Notes under the pieces: generated by a model
Told to the model about the DNA's origin: nothing
Seen by the model: the letters and a program-made list of their open reading frames with translations, nothing else
Databases searched by the model: none
Origin: an uncultured Collinsella sp.
GTDB taxonomy: Bacteria > Actinomycetota > Coriobacteriia > Coriobacteriales > Coriobacteriaceae
Direction: 5' to 3'
Assembly (NCBI GenBank): GCA_900752015.1
Contig: CAADTZ010000036.1
Span: forward strand, 1-49,590
DNA length: 49,590 bases
Part shown: in pieces, positions 16,583-24,379 of the stretch
Layout: each line of letters starts with the position of its first letter
Position numbering within the stretch: position 1 is the first letter of the stretch
Made by a program: the position numbers and the translations under genes

Positions 16583-16617
16583 TACGGCCCCGCAGCTCAA
16601 TAAGCTGCGGGGCCGTA
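16583..16617. terminator. Terminator of the fourth EIICB gene
   Basis: A perfect 15-bp stem (16583-16597 with 16603-16617, centre GGCCCCGCAGCT) has a CAATA loop. It lies just after the minus-strand EIICB stop. Confidence 0.85.
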
Positions 16618-16652
16618 CTATACACCGACGAATCAACGACGGAGTGCATCCA

Positions 16653-18347
16653 CTATTTAGCCAGCTCCTGAACGATCCAGTCAATTGCACCTTCGGGATC
16701 GTTGGTAAGGTCGATATACTCCTTGCCCCTTGTGGTGAGCAGTTTAATTCCAAGGCGATCGGTATCGGCCTTCATAGCGTCATAGTACATGCGTGCCTGG
16801 GGCGCCAGAACAATCACGTTGTACTGATCCATCGTCTCATAGTGGCTTCCGTACGCACCGGACTGAGAAACCAGATCGATACCCTTAGCAGCGGCGCCTT
16901 CGCGAAGAGCATTTGCCAAGAGAGTCGAAGTGCCGGCACCCTGGCAAAGCACAAGCACGCGAATCTGCTCCGCCTTGTCCTTTACCGCCTCGAGAGCTTT
17001 TGCGACATTTTCCTGTGCGGCAATAGCATCTGCATCCGAGTTTCCTGCAGTCTCCTTTGCAGACTCTTCCAAACAAAGCTGATGGTCATACGCCTTGCAG
17101 AACGGATAGTAAATCACAAAGTCAACGACCAACAGCACTGCCATCAATACGAGAGAACGCAAATCGAGACCCGTGGTGAGGAATGCACCGATTGGCCCGG
17201 GAAGCGCCCACGGCATGGTATACATGGGGGCGTTCATTCCAATGACGTCAATGAAGAACTTACCGATTATGGCGTTGACCATAGGAGCCACTAGGAAGGG
17301 CACGAACATATAGGGATTGAGAACAATCGGCATACCGAAGATAACGGGCTCGTTAACTCCAAAAATCACCGGGATAATCGATGCCTTGCCCATGGCTTTA
17401 AGCTGTTTGGAGCGCATAAACATGATCAGGATAATAGGAACGATGAACGTGCAGCCAGAACCGCCCAGACCGCCGATGAAGCTTGTAAAGTCCTGCGTGA
17501 GAGCAATTGACGGGTGTCCACCTGCTTGGAAAACCTCAAGATTGGTAACGGTATTGCCGTAGAGCGCAGCATTGATCGGACTCATGACAACCGAAGCACC
17601 GTGGATACCCATAAATTGGAAAAGCGCGACCGCGCCTTCGATAAGCGCCATGCCAGGATAGGTGTCGACCGCGGAGAACAGCGGCGAGATGAGAGCGGAT
17701 ACCAAATTGGCGAACGGCACAGCAAGCAGCTTGCGGCTCGCAAGATCGATAAAAGCGCACGCAAGGATCGAAAACCCAAATGCAAAGATATCGCGAAAAC
17801 TCTGCGCAATAGAGCCAGGGACCTCTTTGGGGAGCTTGATCGTCACATTATGGCTAATGCACACCTTATAGATATTAACGGTCAAGAATGCGGCTACGAA
17901 CGCAGCGAGAAAACCCTTGGTTCCCATATAGCCGGTTTCAAAAACAGATGTATCAGCTCCGCCAATCGAGACAACATCGTTCGTCACCGATAGCAAGAGC
18001 ATGCCGCACATGGCACAAACCATGCACGAGGTGGGGTTGAGAGATTTGCCCGAAGGCATGCGACGGTTCATCGACATTGCAAGTGAGCTCGCCGTGGTGC
18101 CGGCCACCATAATGCCAAGAAGACCCATGGTATATGCATAGATTTTATTGAAGAAATCCAGCACCTCAGGCGGAAGCGTGATGCCTACATAAGCAGGGAG
18201 CGTCGAAAGAAGAAGGAACAGGCTCGAGAACAGCACAATTGGCATATTCGAGAGAAAGCCATCCTTGATCGCCACCAGATAAATGTTCCTCGAGATTTTG
18301 TCGAAGAGGGGCTGGTGTTTTTCAAGGAATTTGACGATAGCGTCCAT
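16653..18347 (-). CDS. PTS lactose/cellobiose-family EIICB permease, fourth copy
   Basis: This 564-residue EIICB starts at the ATG at 18347, with AAAGGA eight bases upstream. An in-frame ATG at 18362 is less likely. The EIIC part has GIHGASVV and a variant NEPVIF loop where the other three have NEPLLF. The EIIB phospho-acceptor is Cys468 in VLVLCQGAGTS. The linker is shorter than in the other copies. It is divergent from a TIM-barrel-like gene and a GntR regulator, and no glycosidase accompanies it. Its substrate may therefore differ from the beta-galactosides inferred for the other copies. Confidence 0.92.
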   Translation of the reverse strand: MDAIVKFLEKHQPLFDKISRNIYLVAIKDGFLSNMPIVLFSSLFLLLSTLPAYVGITLPPEVLDFFNKIYAYTMGLLGIMVAGTTASSLAMSMNRRMPSGKSLNPTSCMVCAMCGMLLLSVTNDVVSIGGADTSVFETGYMGTKGFLAAFVAAFLTVNIYKVCISHNVTIKLPKEVPGSIAQSFRDIFAFGFSILACAFIDLASRKLLAVPFANLVSALISPLFSAVDTYPGMALIEGAVALFQFMGIHGASVVMSPINAALYGNTVTNLEVFQAGGHPSIALTQDFTSFIGGLGGSGCTFIVPIILIMFMRSKQLKAMGKASIIPVIFGVNEPVIFGMPIVLNPYMFVPFLVAPMVNAIIGKFFIDVIGMNAPMYTMPWALPGPIGAFLTTGLDLRSLVLMAVLLVVDFVIYYPFCKAYDHQLCLEESAKETAGNSDADAIAAQENVAKALEAVKDKAEQIRVLVLCQGAGTSTLLANALREGAAAKGIDLVSQSGAYGSHYETMDQYNVIVLAPQARMYYDAMKADTDRLGIKLLTTRGKEYIDLTNDPEGAIDWIVQELAK

Positions 18348-18415
18348 AACACATCCTTTCATGATTCCCGGGCACGTAACGATTTATCCGGACTCAACCG
18401 TCGTCGTCCCCGTTT

Positions 18416-18439
18416 GTATCCACTTATGTAAGTGGATAC
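18416..18439. promoter_or_regulatory. Perfect 24-bp palindrome upstream of the fourth EIICB
   Basis: The half-site GTATCCACTTA is followed by TG and its exact complement. It lies 69 bp upstream of the EIICB start and is a good operator candidate for the GntR regulator at 19679. Confidence 0.65.
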
Positions 18440-18531
18440 GTTCTTGTGCGAAATGTAATATCATTTGCGCGATTTGTCATAACCAATTCTTTTTCCGCTT
18501 TGTCGATATATCAAGAATTCAAATACTTATT

Positions 18532-18542
18532 CGGTGAACGGT
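18532..18542 (-). promoter_or_regulatory. Single ACCGTTCACCG box (left)
   Basis: CGGTGAACGGT is the reverse complement of the shared ACCGTTCACCG motif. An opposing copy lies at 18608-18618, 76 bp away start to start. Confidence 0.4.
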
Positions 18543-18607
18543 AGTTGATTAATATAAGGTTTTCCCAGCTAAAGACTATTTTTTCCGAGCAGTACAATAA
18601 GTTTGCA

Positions 18608-18618
18608 ACCGTTCACCG
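18608..18618 (+). promoter_or_regulatory. Single ACCGTTCACCG box (right)
   Basis: An exact ACCGTTCACCG lies 86 bp before the start of the TIM-barrel-like gene. Confidence 0.4.
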
Positions 18619-18639
18619 ATTGGATATAACATATTGAAT

Positions 18640-18657
18640 ATATTGTTGTAACAATAT
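18640..18657. promoter_or_regulatory. 18-bp palindrome upstream of the TIM-barrel-like gene
   Basis: ATATTGTTGTAACAATAT has two perfect 8-bp arms around GT, 47 bp before the ATG at 18704. It lies in AT-rich sequence that probably holds the promoter. It is a second operator candidate for the linked GntR protein. Confidence 0.5.
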
Positions 18658-18703
18658 TAGAGACAATGTCACAAGCCTGTCGTTCTAGTCAAAGGAAGTA
18701 ACA

Positions 18704-19624
18704 ATGCCCAAACGATTACTGAACATGTCCGCATCCGATTTTGCCGCCACGTCACCCATGGATCTAAAGCAGGCAATTCTGGCTTCCGAGGGACGTACCA
18801 TCATGGCGGAAAACGTACCCTCTTCCCAATTTCTCGGCGGCGTTACTAATGCCGAAATCGAACGTGCCGCAGGTGCCGATCTGCTTCTGTTTAACGCGCT
18901 CGATGTGTTCGATCCAGTTATTGCCGGTATTCCAGATGATCTCAATGAAAACCCGGTCACTTGGGTGAAGCGAGCATGCGGAAGGCCCATTGGCGTCAAT
19001 CTGGAGCCAGTTGATAACGAGGCAGAGATGTCTGAATCCCGAACGGAAATCCCCATGGGTCGTCGCGTCTCTCCCAAGACCTTAGAAAAGGCTAACGAAC
19101 TCGGATTTGATTTTATCTGCCTGACGGGCAACCCTGGAACCGGCGTCTCCAACGATGCAATCGCCCATTCGATTAAACTCTCCAAAGAGCATTTCAATGG
19201 CCTGGTCATAGCCGGAAAAATGCATGGAGCGGGCGTTGCGGAACCTGTCATGACGCTCGAAATTGCGCGCAAGTTTGTTGACCTCGGCGTCGATATCCTT
19301 CTCGTGCCAGCCCCCTACACCGTCCCTTGCTTCCAAGAAGCAGACCTGCGCGCCATCGTAGACTTTGTACGATCCCACAACGTAGGCAAGTCAATTGAAG
19401 AGAAGGTTCTCGTCATGGCGGCGAACGGGACGAGTCAAGACTCCTGCGACAGCGAGACCATTAAGAAAATAGGCCTTGCAGCAAAAGCAGCCGGCGCTGA
19501 CCTCCAACATATCGGGGACTCCATGAACGGTATTTGCCTGCCCCAGAATATCTTCACGCTCGGACAAGCCCTTCGTGGATACAGGCATCAGATCGTCATG
19601 CTGAGCCGCTCTGTGATACGTTAA
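18704..19624 (+). CDS. Conserved TIM-barrel-like protein (DUF7916-type) of PTS loci
   Basis: This 306-residue soluble protein has no signal peptide or membrane span. It resembles, from memory, a family often filed under haloacid dehalogenase-like or DUF7916 and found beside PTS permeases. Visible features are SEGRTIMAENV near 28-38, GRPIGVNLEP near 98-107, LTGNPGTGVSN near 145-155 and AGKMHGAGV near 170-178. The alternating beta-strand/helix pattern and the Gly-rich strand ends suggest a PEP-mutase or phosphosugar-binding barrel. A strong AAAGGAAG ribosome site precedes it. It is probably co-transcribed with the GntR gene 54 bp downstream. The reaction is unknown. Confidence 0.6.
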   Translation: MPKRLLNMSASDFAATSPMDLKQAILASEGRTIMAENVPSSQFLGGVTNAEIERAAGADLLLFNALDVFDPVIAGIPDDLNENPVTWVKRACGRPIGVNLEPVDNEAEMSESRTEIPMGRRVSPKTLEKANELGFDFICLTGNPGTGVSNDAIAHSIKLSKEHFNGLVIAGKMHGAGVAEPVMTLEIARKFVDLGVDILLVPAPYTVPCFQEADLRAIVDFVRSHNVGKSIEEKVLVMAANGTSQDSCDSETIKKIGLAAKAAGADLQHIGDSMNGICLPQNIFTLGQALRGYRHQIVMLSRSVIR

Positions 19625-19678
19625 GGTTACCTTGCCCACGTTACATCCCGACTGAGGCAACCATCAGGTATAACCAAC

Positions 19679-20416
19679 ATGCAAACTGAGGCTCTAATGC
19701 TCGATACACACGAAAAACGGCCACTCTATTTACAGCTCACCGACGCGCTGCTCAAGCAGATCGTCGATGAATATCAAGCAGACGATAAACTTCCAACAGA
19801 AATGGAACTCTGCGACGAATACGCCGTAAGCAGAACAACCGTCCGACTTGCCATGAGTGAGCTGGAGCGTCGTGGAAGTATCTATCGAATCCAAGGTAAG
19901 GGATCGTTTGTTGCACCGAAACGCGTTAGCGAGCTCAATTCACTTTTAGACTTTGACTTTGCAAGCCATTGCGATGGCGTTGATCCGGATGCCATCACCA
20001 AACATTTCGGCGGCCTCACATCAGGTCGTCCAATTTCCGTAATGATGCTCCAACAATTTGGATGTCAAAGTCGCGATGAAATTCAGCGTCTTGAATTGAC
20101 CTACGAACTTGAAGGCAGCTTCATAGGCGCTGATACGTTCTTCATTTCAAAGTCGCGCGTTCCGAATAACCAGTTAGATTTTCAGACATTTAGCAGAATC
20201 ATGGACGACTTGTCCAAGTCTATCCAATCTGTTAGGGAAAGCTATAGAGCACGTCAGCTTAGCGATTCCGAAGCCAGTAATTATGGTGTTGCAAAACTTC
20301 CGGTCATCGAACTGACTCATTATGCTTACGACTCCGGAGGCAAACTAATCTCAATTGTCTGCCGCACCGTCTTAACTGGGCGAATCCCTTATCAAAACTT
20401 TATTTTCAAGTCCTAA
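19679..20416 (+). CDS. GntR-family regulator with UTRA domain (HutC type)
   Basis: This 245-residue protein has an N-terminal winged helix (about 15-78, with SRTTVRLAMSELE as the recognition region) and a C-terminal UTRA ligand-binding domain (about 95-240). It may start at 19679 or at the ATG at 19697 (MLDTHEKRPLYLQL), which is nearer the usual family start. It follows the TIM-barrel-like gene and probably controls both divergent units through the palindromes at 18416 and 18640. HutC-type regulators usually sense phosphosugars or amino-sugar phosphates. The ligand here is unknown. Confidence 0.88.
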   Translation: MQTEALMLDTHEKRPLYLQLTDALLKQIVDEYQADDKLPTEMELCDEYAVSRTTVRLAMSELERRGSIYRIQGKGSFVAPKRVSELNSLLDFDFASHCDGVDPDAITKHFGGLTSGRPISVMMLQQFGCQSRDEIQRLELTYELEGSFIGADTFFISKSRVPNNQLDFQTFSRIMDDLSKSIQSVRESYRARQLSDSEASNYGVAKLPVIELTHYAYDSGGKLISIVCRTVLTGRIPYQNFIFKS

Positions 20417-20431
20417 TGTTCTTTTTCTTTT

Positions 20432-20728
20432 GTCTCGATCTGTAACACGTAGCCGAGTTTTTAAGTCCAAACCGTTACAGATCGAGACAAACAAGGTAGA
20501 CCCGCCGAATTGTCTCAATCTGTAACACTAAGACCGGTTTTGGACGTCTAGATGTTACAGATTGAGATGAATGCACAGGTCAATCCTCTCAATCTCAATC
20601 TGTAACAACTAGCTGAATTTTTCGGTCCTAGTTGTTACAGATCGAGACAAACGGAATAGGCCGAGCCAAAAATCTCGATCTGTAACATCTGACTTGCATT
20701 TGGACGTCTAGATGTTACAGGTTGAGAC
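20432..20728. repeat. Palindromic repeat array 4 (A-B-A-B)
   Basis: There are four units: 20432-20488 (A), 20512-20568 (B), 20593-20648 (A) and 20673-20728 (B), with a period of about 80 bp. The first has TCTCGATC paired with GATCGAGA, another compensated pair change compared with array 1. They fill the gap between the converging GntR and DeoR genes. The rest of the gap (20729-20846) holds small dyads around GTAGCGCT and nothing coding. Confidence 0.85.
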
Positions 20729-20846
20729 AATTTGATAGTGGTGTCCTCATTTGCGCGTCATATCGCGTAGCGCTGACGCGCTGGTTTCCACAGTGACAGG
20801 AGGTAAAGTCCTCCCGCATCGCCCGTTGGCAATCCCGTAGCGCTAG

Positions 20847-21611
20847 CTAGCAAATGACCTGCGTGTGCTCCTCGATGGCGACACGATCCTCGGCGGCGAT
20901 GCCTGGCTCGCACACCACGGCGTCCAAACTGTCCAGGCGGCAGAAGGTGTAGAAGTCGCGCTTGCCGATCTTGCTGGAGTCGGCGATCAGGTAGCGCGAA
21001 TCGGCCTTGCTAAAGGCGAGCTGCTGGATGCGGCCCTCTTCCATGTTAGACGTAGACACGTCGCCGTCCAGAATGCCGTTTGCGCCGATAAAGGCTGCGT
21101 CGATCCCCAGTGCGCGCAAGGTGTCCTCGGCCGTGGGGCCCACAAAGGCGGCAGTGCGGCGACGGTACATACCGCCCACGAGGCACAGGTCGCAGTCTTC
21201 GCGCGCCTCGAGCAGGTTAAACACCGAAAGCGAATTAGTCACGATGCGCAGGCGAAACGCCGGCAGCATCGAGGCCATCTGCTCAACCGTAGTGCCCGTA
21301 CCCAAAAAGATGGTCGAGCCCTCCTCGATGAGCTCAACGGCGCGGCGCGCAATCTGCAGCTTTTCCTCGGCATGCTTGGTGCGCTTTTCGCTGTGCGAAT
21401 ACTCATGGCGCAGCATAGCGTGGGGACGGCCCTGCGCACTGCGGGCTCCGCCGTGCACGCGCTCGATCTCGCCTAGGCTCGCAAGCTCCTCAAGATCGCG
21501 GCGGATCGTCATATCCGAGACACCTAGCGCATCAGAAATCTCTTTAACCGAGACCGTGCCCTGCTCTTCGAGCAGCTGGCGAACCCTATCCTGTCGCTCT
21601 GCCTTAATCAC
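20847..21611 (-). CDS. DeoR-family regulator, LacR-like
   Basis: This 254-residue regulator has an N-terminal DeoR helix-turn-helix (about 6-57, VSDMTIRRDLEELA) and a DeoR C-terminal sensor (about 75-235, with LGTGTTVEQMA and IGANGI). Family members bind phosphosugars, and the lactose repressor LacR senses tagatose-6-phosphate. Start is the GTG at 21611 behind GAGGA. The gene is divergent from an aldose 1-epimerase, and a broken relative lies at 16332. A role in galactose or tagatose-6-P control fits the neighbourhood but is inferred. Confidence 0.88.
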   Translation of the reverse strand: MIKAERQDRVRQLLEEQGTVSVKEISDALGVSDMTIRRDLEELASLGEIERVHGGARSAQGRPHAMLRHEYSHSEKRTKHAEEKLQIARRAVELIEEGSTIFLGTGTTVEQMASMLPAFRLRIVTNSLSVFNLLEAREDCDLCLVGGMYRRRTAAFVGPTAEDTLRALGIDAAFIGANGILDGDVSTSNMEEGRIQQLAFSKADSRYLIADSSKIGKRDFYTFCRLDSLDAVVCEPGIAAEDRVAIEEHTQVIC

Positions 21612-21816
21612 GATGAATCCTCGCCGTTCTATGCGTGCATATCATTCAAACAGTAACGAACAAATTGTAACAGACCCGTGCGCGTCAAAATGAACGCCCA
21701 TATAGCTCCAATCATCACTTTTTTGAGAAAAATACCCCCTGCTTTAGTGGGGTGTAGTGATAATCTCGCCTGTTCGCGCTACAGTTTGTCGGAAATACCT
21801 CGATGTTAGGAACCAA

Positions 21817-22869
21817 ATGATCACTTCCGAGCTTTTCGGCACCGCGCCGTGCGGTACCCCCGTTCATCGTTACACCCTCAACGGGCCCGAGATCTGCGTT
21901 CGCATTATGGACTATGGCGCCACCGTGTTGGGCATCGACGTGCCCGACATCCCCGGCAACGTGCGCGATGTGGCGCTGGGCTTCGATAAGCTCGAGGATT
22001 ACTTTGACAACCCCGCCTGCTTTGGTGCGACCATCGGACCTGTGGCCAACCGCACTGCAGGTGCCACGATCACCATCGCCGGCACGGACTGGCATATGCC
22101 GGCCAACGAAGGCGCCAACAACCTGCACAGCGATCTTGAGCACGGTCTGCACAAGCGCGTGTGGGACGTTGAGCTCGACGAGACTCACAACGCCGTGTGC
22201 ATGACCACTTCGCTTGAGGATGGCGAGCTGGGCCTGCCCGGCAACCGCACGTTTACGGCCGTGTTTACCGTGACGCGCACCGGTCGCTTCCGTATCGAAT
22301 ACGGCTGCGAGAGCGACCGCGCCACCTACGTGTCCATGACCAACCACACGTACTTTAACCTTGCCGGCCATAACGCCGGCATGGACTGCGAGCACTTCTT
22401 TGTTGCCAACGCTGCCCACTACCTGCCCATCAACGAGCAGAATATCCCCACCGGCGAGATCGCTCCGGTCGAGGGCACGCCGTTTGACTTCCGTGAGTTG
22501 CGCCCCGTCGCGCCTGGCATGGAGGCCGACGACCCGCAGATTAAGCAGGCACGTGGCTACGATCACTGCCTGTGCATCGATGGCTATCAGTACGGTCGCA
22601 ACCTGCGCCGCGCGATGCACGTCGAGGAGATGTGGACCGGTCGTGAGCTGGACTACTACACCACCGCACCGGGCGTTCAGCTCTACACCGGCAATTGGCT
22701 GGGTGACGAGCATGCCAAGGACGATGCCAACTATGGCTGGGGCGCCGGCTTTGCCCTCGAGGCAGAGATGTCCCCCGACACGCCGCCCCAGCCGTTGTTC
22801 CCGCAGGGCATTGTGGGCCCGGGTCACCCCTACAGCAATGTGATCGAATACCACTTTATGAGGCACTAA
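21817..22869 (+). CDS. galM: Aldose 1-epimerase (mutarotase)
   Basis: This protein of about 350 residues interconverts the alpha and beta anomers of galactose or glucose in the cytoplasm. Family landmarks are ATIGPVANR near 71, NLHSD near 103, the catalytic His in NHTYFNL near 175 and the Glu in FALEAEMSPD near 320. The ATG at 21817 follows TTAGGA, and an in-frame ATG at 21757 lacks a ribosome site. It faces the DeoR regulator across 205 bp. It probably prepares free galactose released by glycosidases. Confidence 0.9.
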   Translation: MITSELFGTAPCGTPVHRYTLNGPEICVRIMDYGATVLGIDVPDIPGNVRDVALGFDKLEDYFDNPACFGATIGPVANRTAGATITIAGTDWHMPANEGANNLHSDLEHGLHKRVWDVELDETHNAVCMTTSLEDGELGLPGNRTFTAVFTVTRTGRFRIEYGCESDRATYVSMTNHTYFNLAGHNAGMDCEHFFVANAAHYLPINEQNIPTGEIAPVEGTPFDFRELRPVAPGMEADDPQIKQARGYDHCLCIDGYQYGRNLRRAMHVEEMWTGRELDYYTTAPGVQLYTGNWLGDEHAKDDANYGWGAGFALEAEMSPDTPPQPLFPQGIVGPGHPYSNVIEYHFMRH

Positions 22870-22897
22870 GCCCATAATGCAACATATCGCACAGCAA

Positions 22898-22928
22898 CGC
22901 CCGCCGGCACCACCGCCGACGGGCGCTT
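22898..22928 (+). terminator. Terminator of galM
   Basis: CGCCCG (22898-22903) pairs with CGGGCG (22920-22925), with an inner GGC/GCC pairing and a short T run. Confidence 0.65.
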
Positions 22929-22932
22929 TGCT

Positions 22933-22966
22933 ACCTAGTCATTGGGGACGTTCTTAAATGACTAGT
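22933..22966. terminator. Hairpin overlapping the 3' end of the orphan EIIB
   Basis: CTAGTCATT (22935-22943) pairs with AATGACTAG (22957-22965) around a GGGGACGTTCTTA loop. The EIIB stop codon (22954-22956) lies in the loop. Confidence 0.5.
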
Positions 22967-23433
22967 TGGATGGGGTCGGGATTGGAGCTGGGGAGATAGC
23001 GGATTTCTAGTTCTATGCCGAGCTTTTGCAGCTCTTTGAGGGAGGCGACATCTGCGCCGTCTACGGCGACTGCGGGCGTTATGGGGTGCTTGCCCTCCCC
23101 TGCCTGCATATGGCCAATGCTGATCTTGGTGATCGGCACACCACCCTTAACCAGTGCGAGCGCATCCGTGGGCGACGCCACCATGATGAGAATCCATTGG
23201 CGCGGCGTTGCGGTATGAATGATGTCGACAGTCCTTTGCACCGAGAAAAACCGCGTCCAGACACCCTCGGGTGTCGCCACCCTCATAGGGGCCCACTTGC
23301 GCGAATCCGCCGCAATCTCGTCGTTGACGATCAGGACAAGGTTGGAACCAGTCGCCTCATTCCACAGCTCAACGTCTTGCCCGTAAATAAACCGGTCATC
23401 GATGCGTGTGAGAAGAATCTTGGGTTGAGCCAT
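22954..23433 (-). CDS. Orphan mannose-family PTS EIIB with substituted phospho-acceptor
   Basis: This 159-residue protein is collinear with the functional EIIB at 32607-33089. In the active-site loop RIDDRFIYGQD the phospho-acceptor His is replaced by Tyr17 (codon TAC; the intact paralogue has RIDNRLVHGQV with His17). It cannot be phosphorylated at the normal place, yet the reading frame, length and C-terminal fold are intact. No EIIA, EIIC or EIID is adjacent. It may be a decaying subunit, or a sensor that competes with the active EIIB. An active role would need another acceptor residue. Confidence 0.88.
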   Translation of the reverse strand: MAQPKILLTRIDDRFIYGQDVELWNEATGSNLVLIVNDEIAADSRKWAPMRVATPEGVWTRFFSVQRTVDIIHTATPRQWILIMVASPTDALALVKGGVPITKISIGHMQAGEGKHPITPAVAVDGADVASLKELQKLGIELEIRYLPSSNPDPIQLVI

Positions 23434-23522
23434 CGCTGCCCCATTCTGCTTGAGATCTGCAAGAGCAAGACATCACGTCTCCAATATTAGTGCATTTAAA
23501 GTGAGAAAAGCTGTCAGAACCC

Positions 23523-23551
23523 TTGCGCGGATGTGCGATGTCCCGTATTAT
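23523..23551 (+). promoter_or_regulatory. Promoter of tRNA-Thr
   Basis: TTGCGC (23523-23528), a 17-bp spacer and TATTAT (23546-23551) form a good housekeeping promoter 39 bp before the tRNA. Confidence 0.7.
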
Positions 23552-23590
23552 AGACAGCCGTTGACGCCTCAGTTGCGTCACCACATGGCC

Positions 23591-23666
23591 GCCAGCGTAG
23601 CTCAGTTGGTAGAGCACCGCTCTCGTAAAGCGGGGGTCACCGGTTCGAGCCCGGTCGCTGGCTCCA
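23591..23666 (+). tRNA. tRNA-Thr, anticodon CGT
   Basis: A complete cloverleaf is visible. The acceptor GCCAGCG (23591-23597) pairs with CGCTGGC (23656-23662), and a T discriminator and encoded CCA follow. The anticodon arm CCGCT-CTCGTAA-AGCGG presents CGT, which reads ACG. The T-arm GGTTCGAGCC is standard. Confidence 0.97.
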
Positions 23667-23677
23667 TTGCACAAGAT

Positions 23678-23701
23678 AGCCGCCTTCGGGCGGCTTTTTT
23701 G
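23678..23701 (+). terminator. Terminator of tRNA-Thr
   Basis: AGCCGCC-TTCG-GGCGGCT is followed by a run of T. Confidence 0.95.
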
Positions 23702-23769
23702 TTGCCGATTTCGAGCGCACATCCGCCAATGCAAGCACATCGCCGCCGGCAACTCCCCTACTCAACAAA

Positions 23770-23815
23770 AGCCCCGCCAACCGCAATCCCCAAGGGAACC
23801 GCGATTAACGGGGCT
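23770..23815 (-). terminator. Terminator of the YhcH-family gene
   Basis: AGCCCCG pairs with CGGGGCT, with inner CGC/GCG pairing. On the minus strand the stem runs into TTTTGTTG. Confidence 0.65.
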
Positions 23816-23873
23816 CAAGCGCGCTCCCCAATGGAATCACGCCAACACGCGAACAGCTCAGCCGAGCAGTTCG

Positions 23874-24347
23874 TTACTCCTCCCAGTAAGCATCTGCAAG
23901 CAGCTTAAAGCAGATCTTCTTGACCGGCTGCGCGCCATCGCCCGGGAACTCGAGTGTGGGCATGTGAGGCTCGCCGGCAACGAACAGTGCAAACTTATCG
24001 TTAGCAAGATCGCCGGCGATCGAGGCGTCGGAATCGACCAGATCGTAGTCGTCCTTCTCGTCAAACTCCTGGACCAGCGTCAAGCTGCCCGTAGCGACCT
24101 TAAAGGCCTCGCGACCCTCGACATCGATCTGCAGGTCGTGATAGCGCTGATGCGTCTCGTAGTGAGCCTCTGCCTCGGGACGCGTCGTGGGAGCCATGAC
24201 GTTCGCAAAGACCTTGTCGCCCAGAATCGGATGGCTGCCGACCTCGAGCTCCGCCGGGTCGTTCTCCTCGAGCCAGTCGATCAGCACGTCGAGGCCCTTG
24301 AGCATTCCGCGGTACTCCTCGATATCGCCCAATGCACCGTAAATCAT
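23874..24347 (-). CDS. YhcH/YjgK/YiaL-family (DUF386) protein
   Basis: This 157-residue cupin-like protein begins MIYGALGDIEEY and carries the family HETHQRYHD-type metal-site segment as HYETHQRYHDLQ (about 62-73). Relatives are encoded in sialic acid and galactoside operons. NanQ, a family member, speeds anomer conversion of N-acetylneuraminate. A mutarotase-like role on an amino sugar or galactoside fits here, near nagA, agaS and a LacX-like epimerase, but the substrate is not shown by the sequence. The nagA remnant lies immediately upstream. Confidence 0.85.
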   Translation of the reverse strand: MIYGALGDIEEYRGMLKGLDVLIDWLEENDPAELEVGSHPILGDKVFANVMAPTTRPEAEAHYETHQRYHDLQIDVEGREAFKVATGSLTLVQEFDEKDDYDLVDSDASIAGDLANDKFALFVAGEPHMPTLEFPGDGAQPVKKICFKLLADAYWEE

Positions 24348-24379
24348 CTAAATCCCCTCTCGGATCGCTTCTTTGGCGG

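Noticed and set aside
16329..17294. A 321-codon plus-strand frame across the DeoR remnant and the fourth permease
   Set aside because: The minus strand encodes a complete EIICB with conserved motifs and, further on, a recognisable DeoR tail. The plus frame matches nothing.
23591..23666. Integration site of a mobile element at tRNA-Thr
   Set aside because: No integrase gene and no duplicate of the tRNA 3' end are visible within the window.
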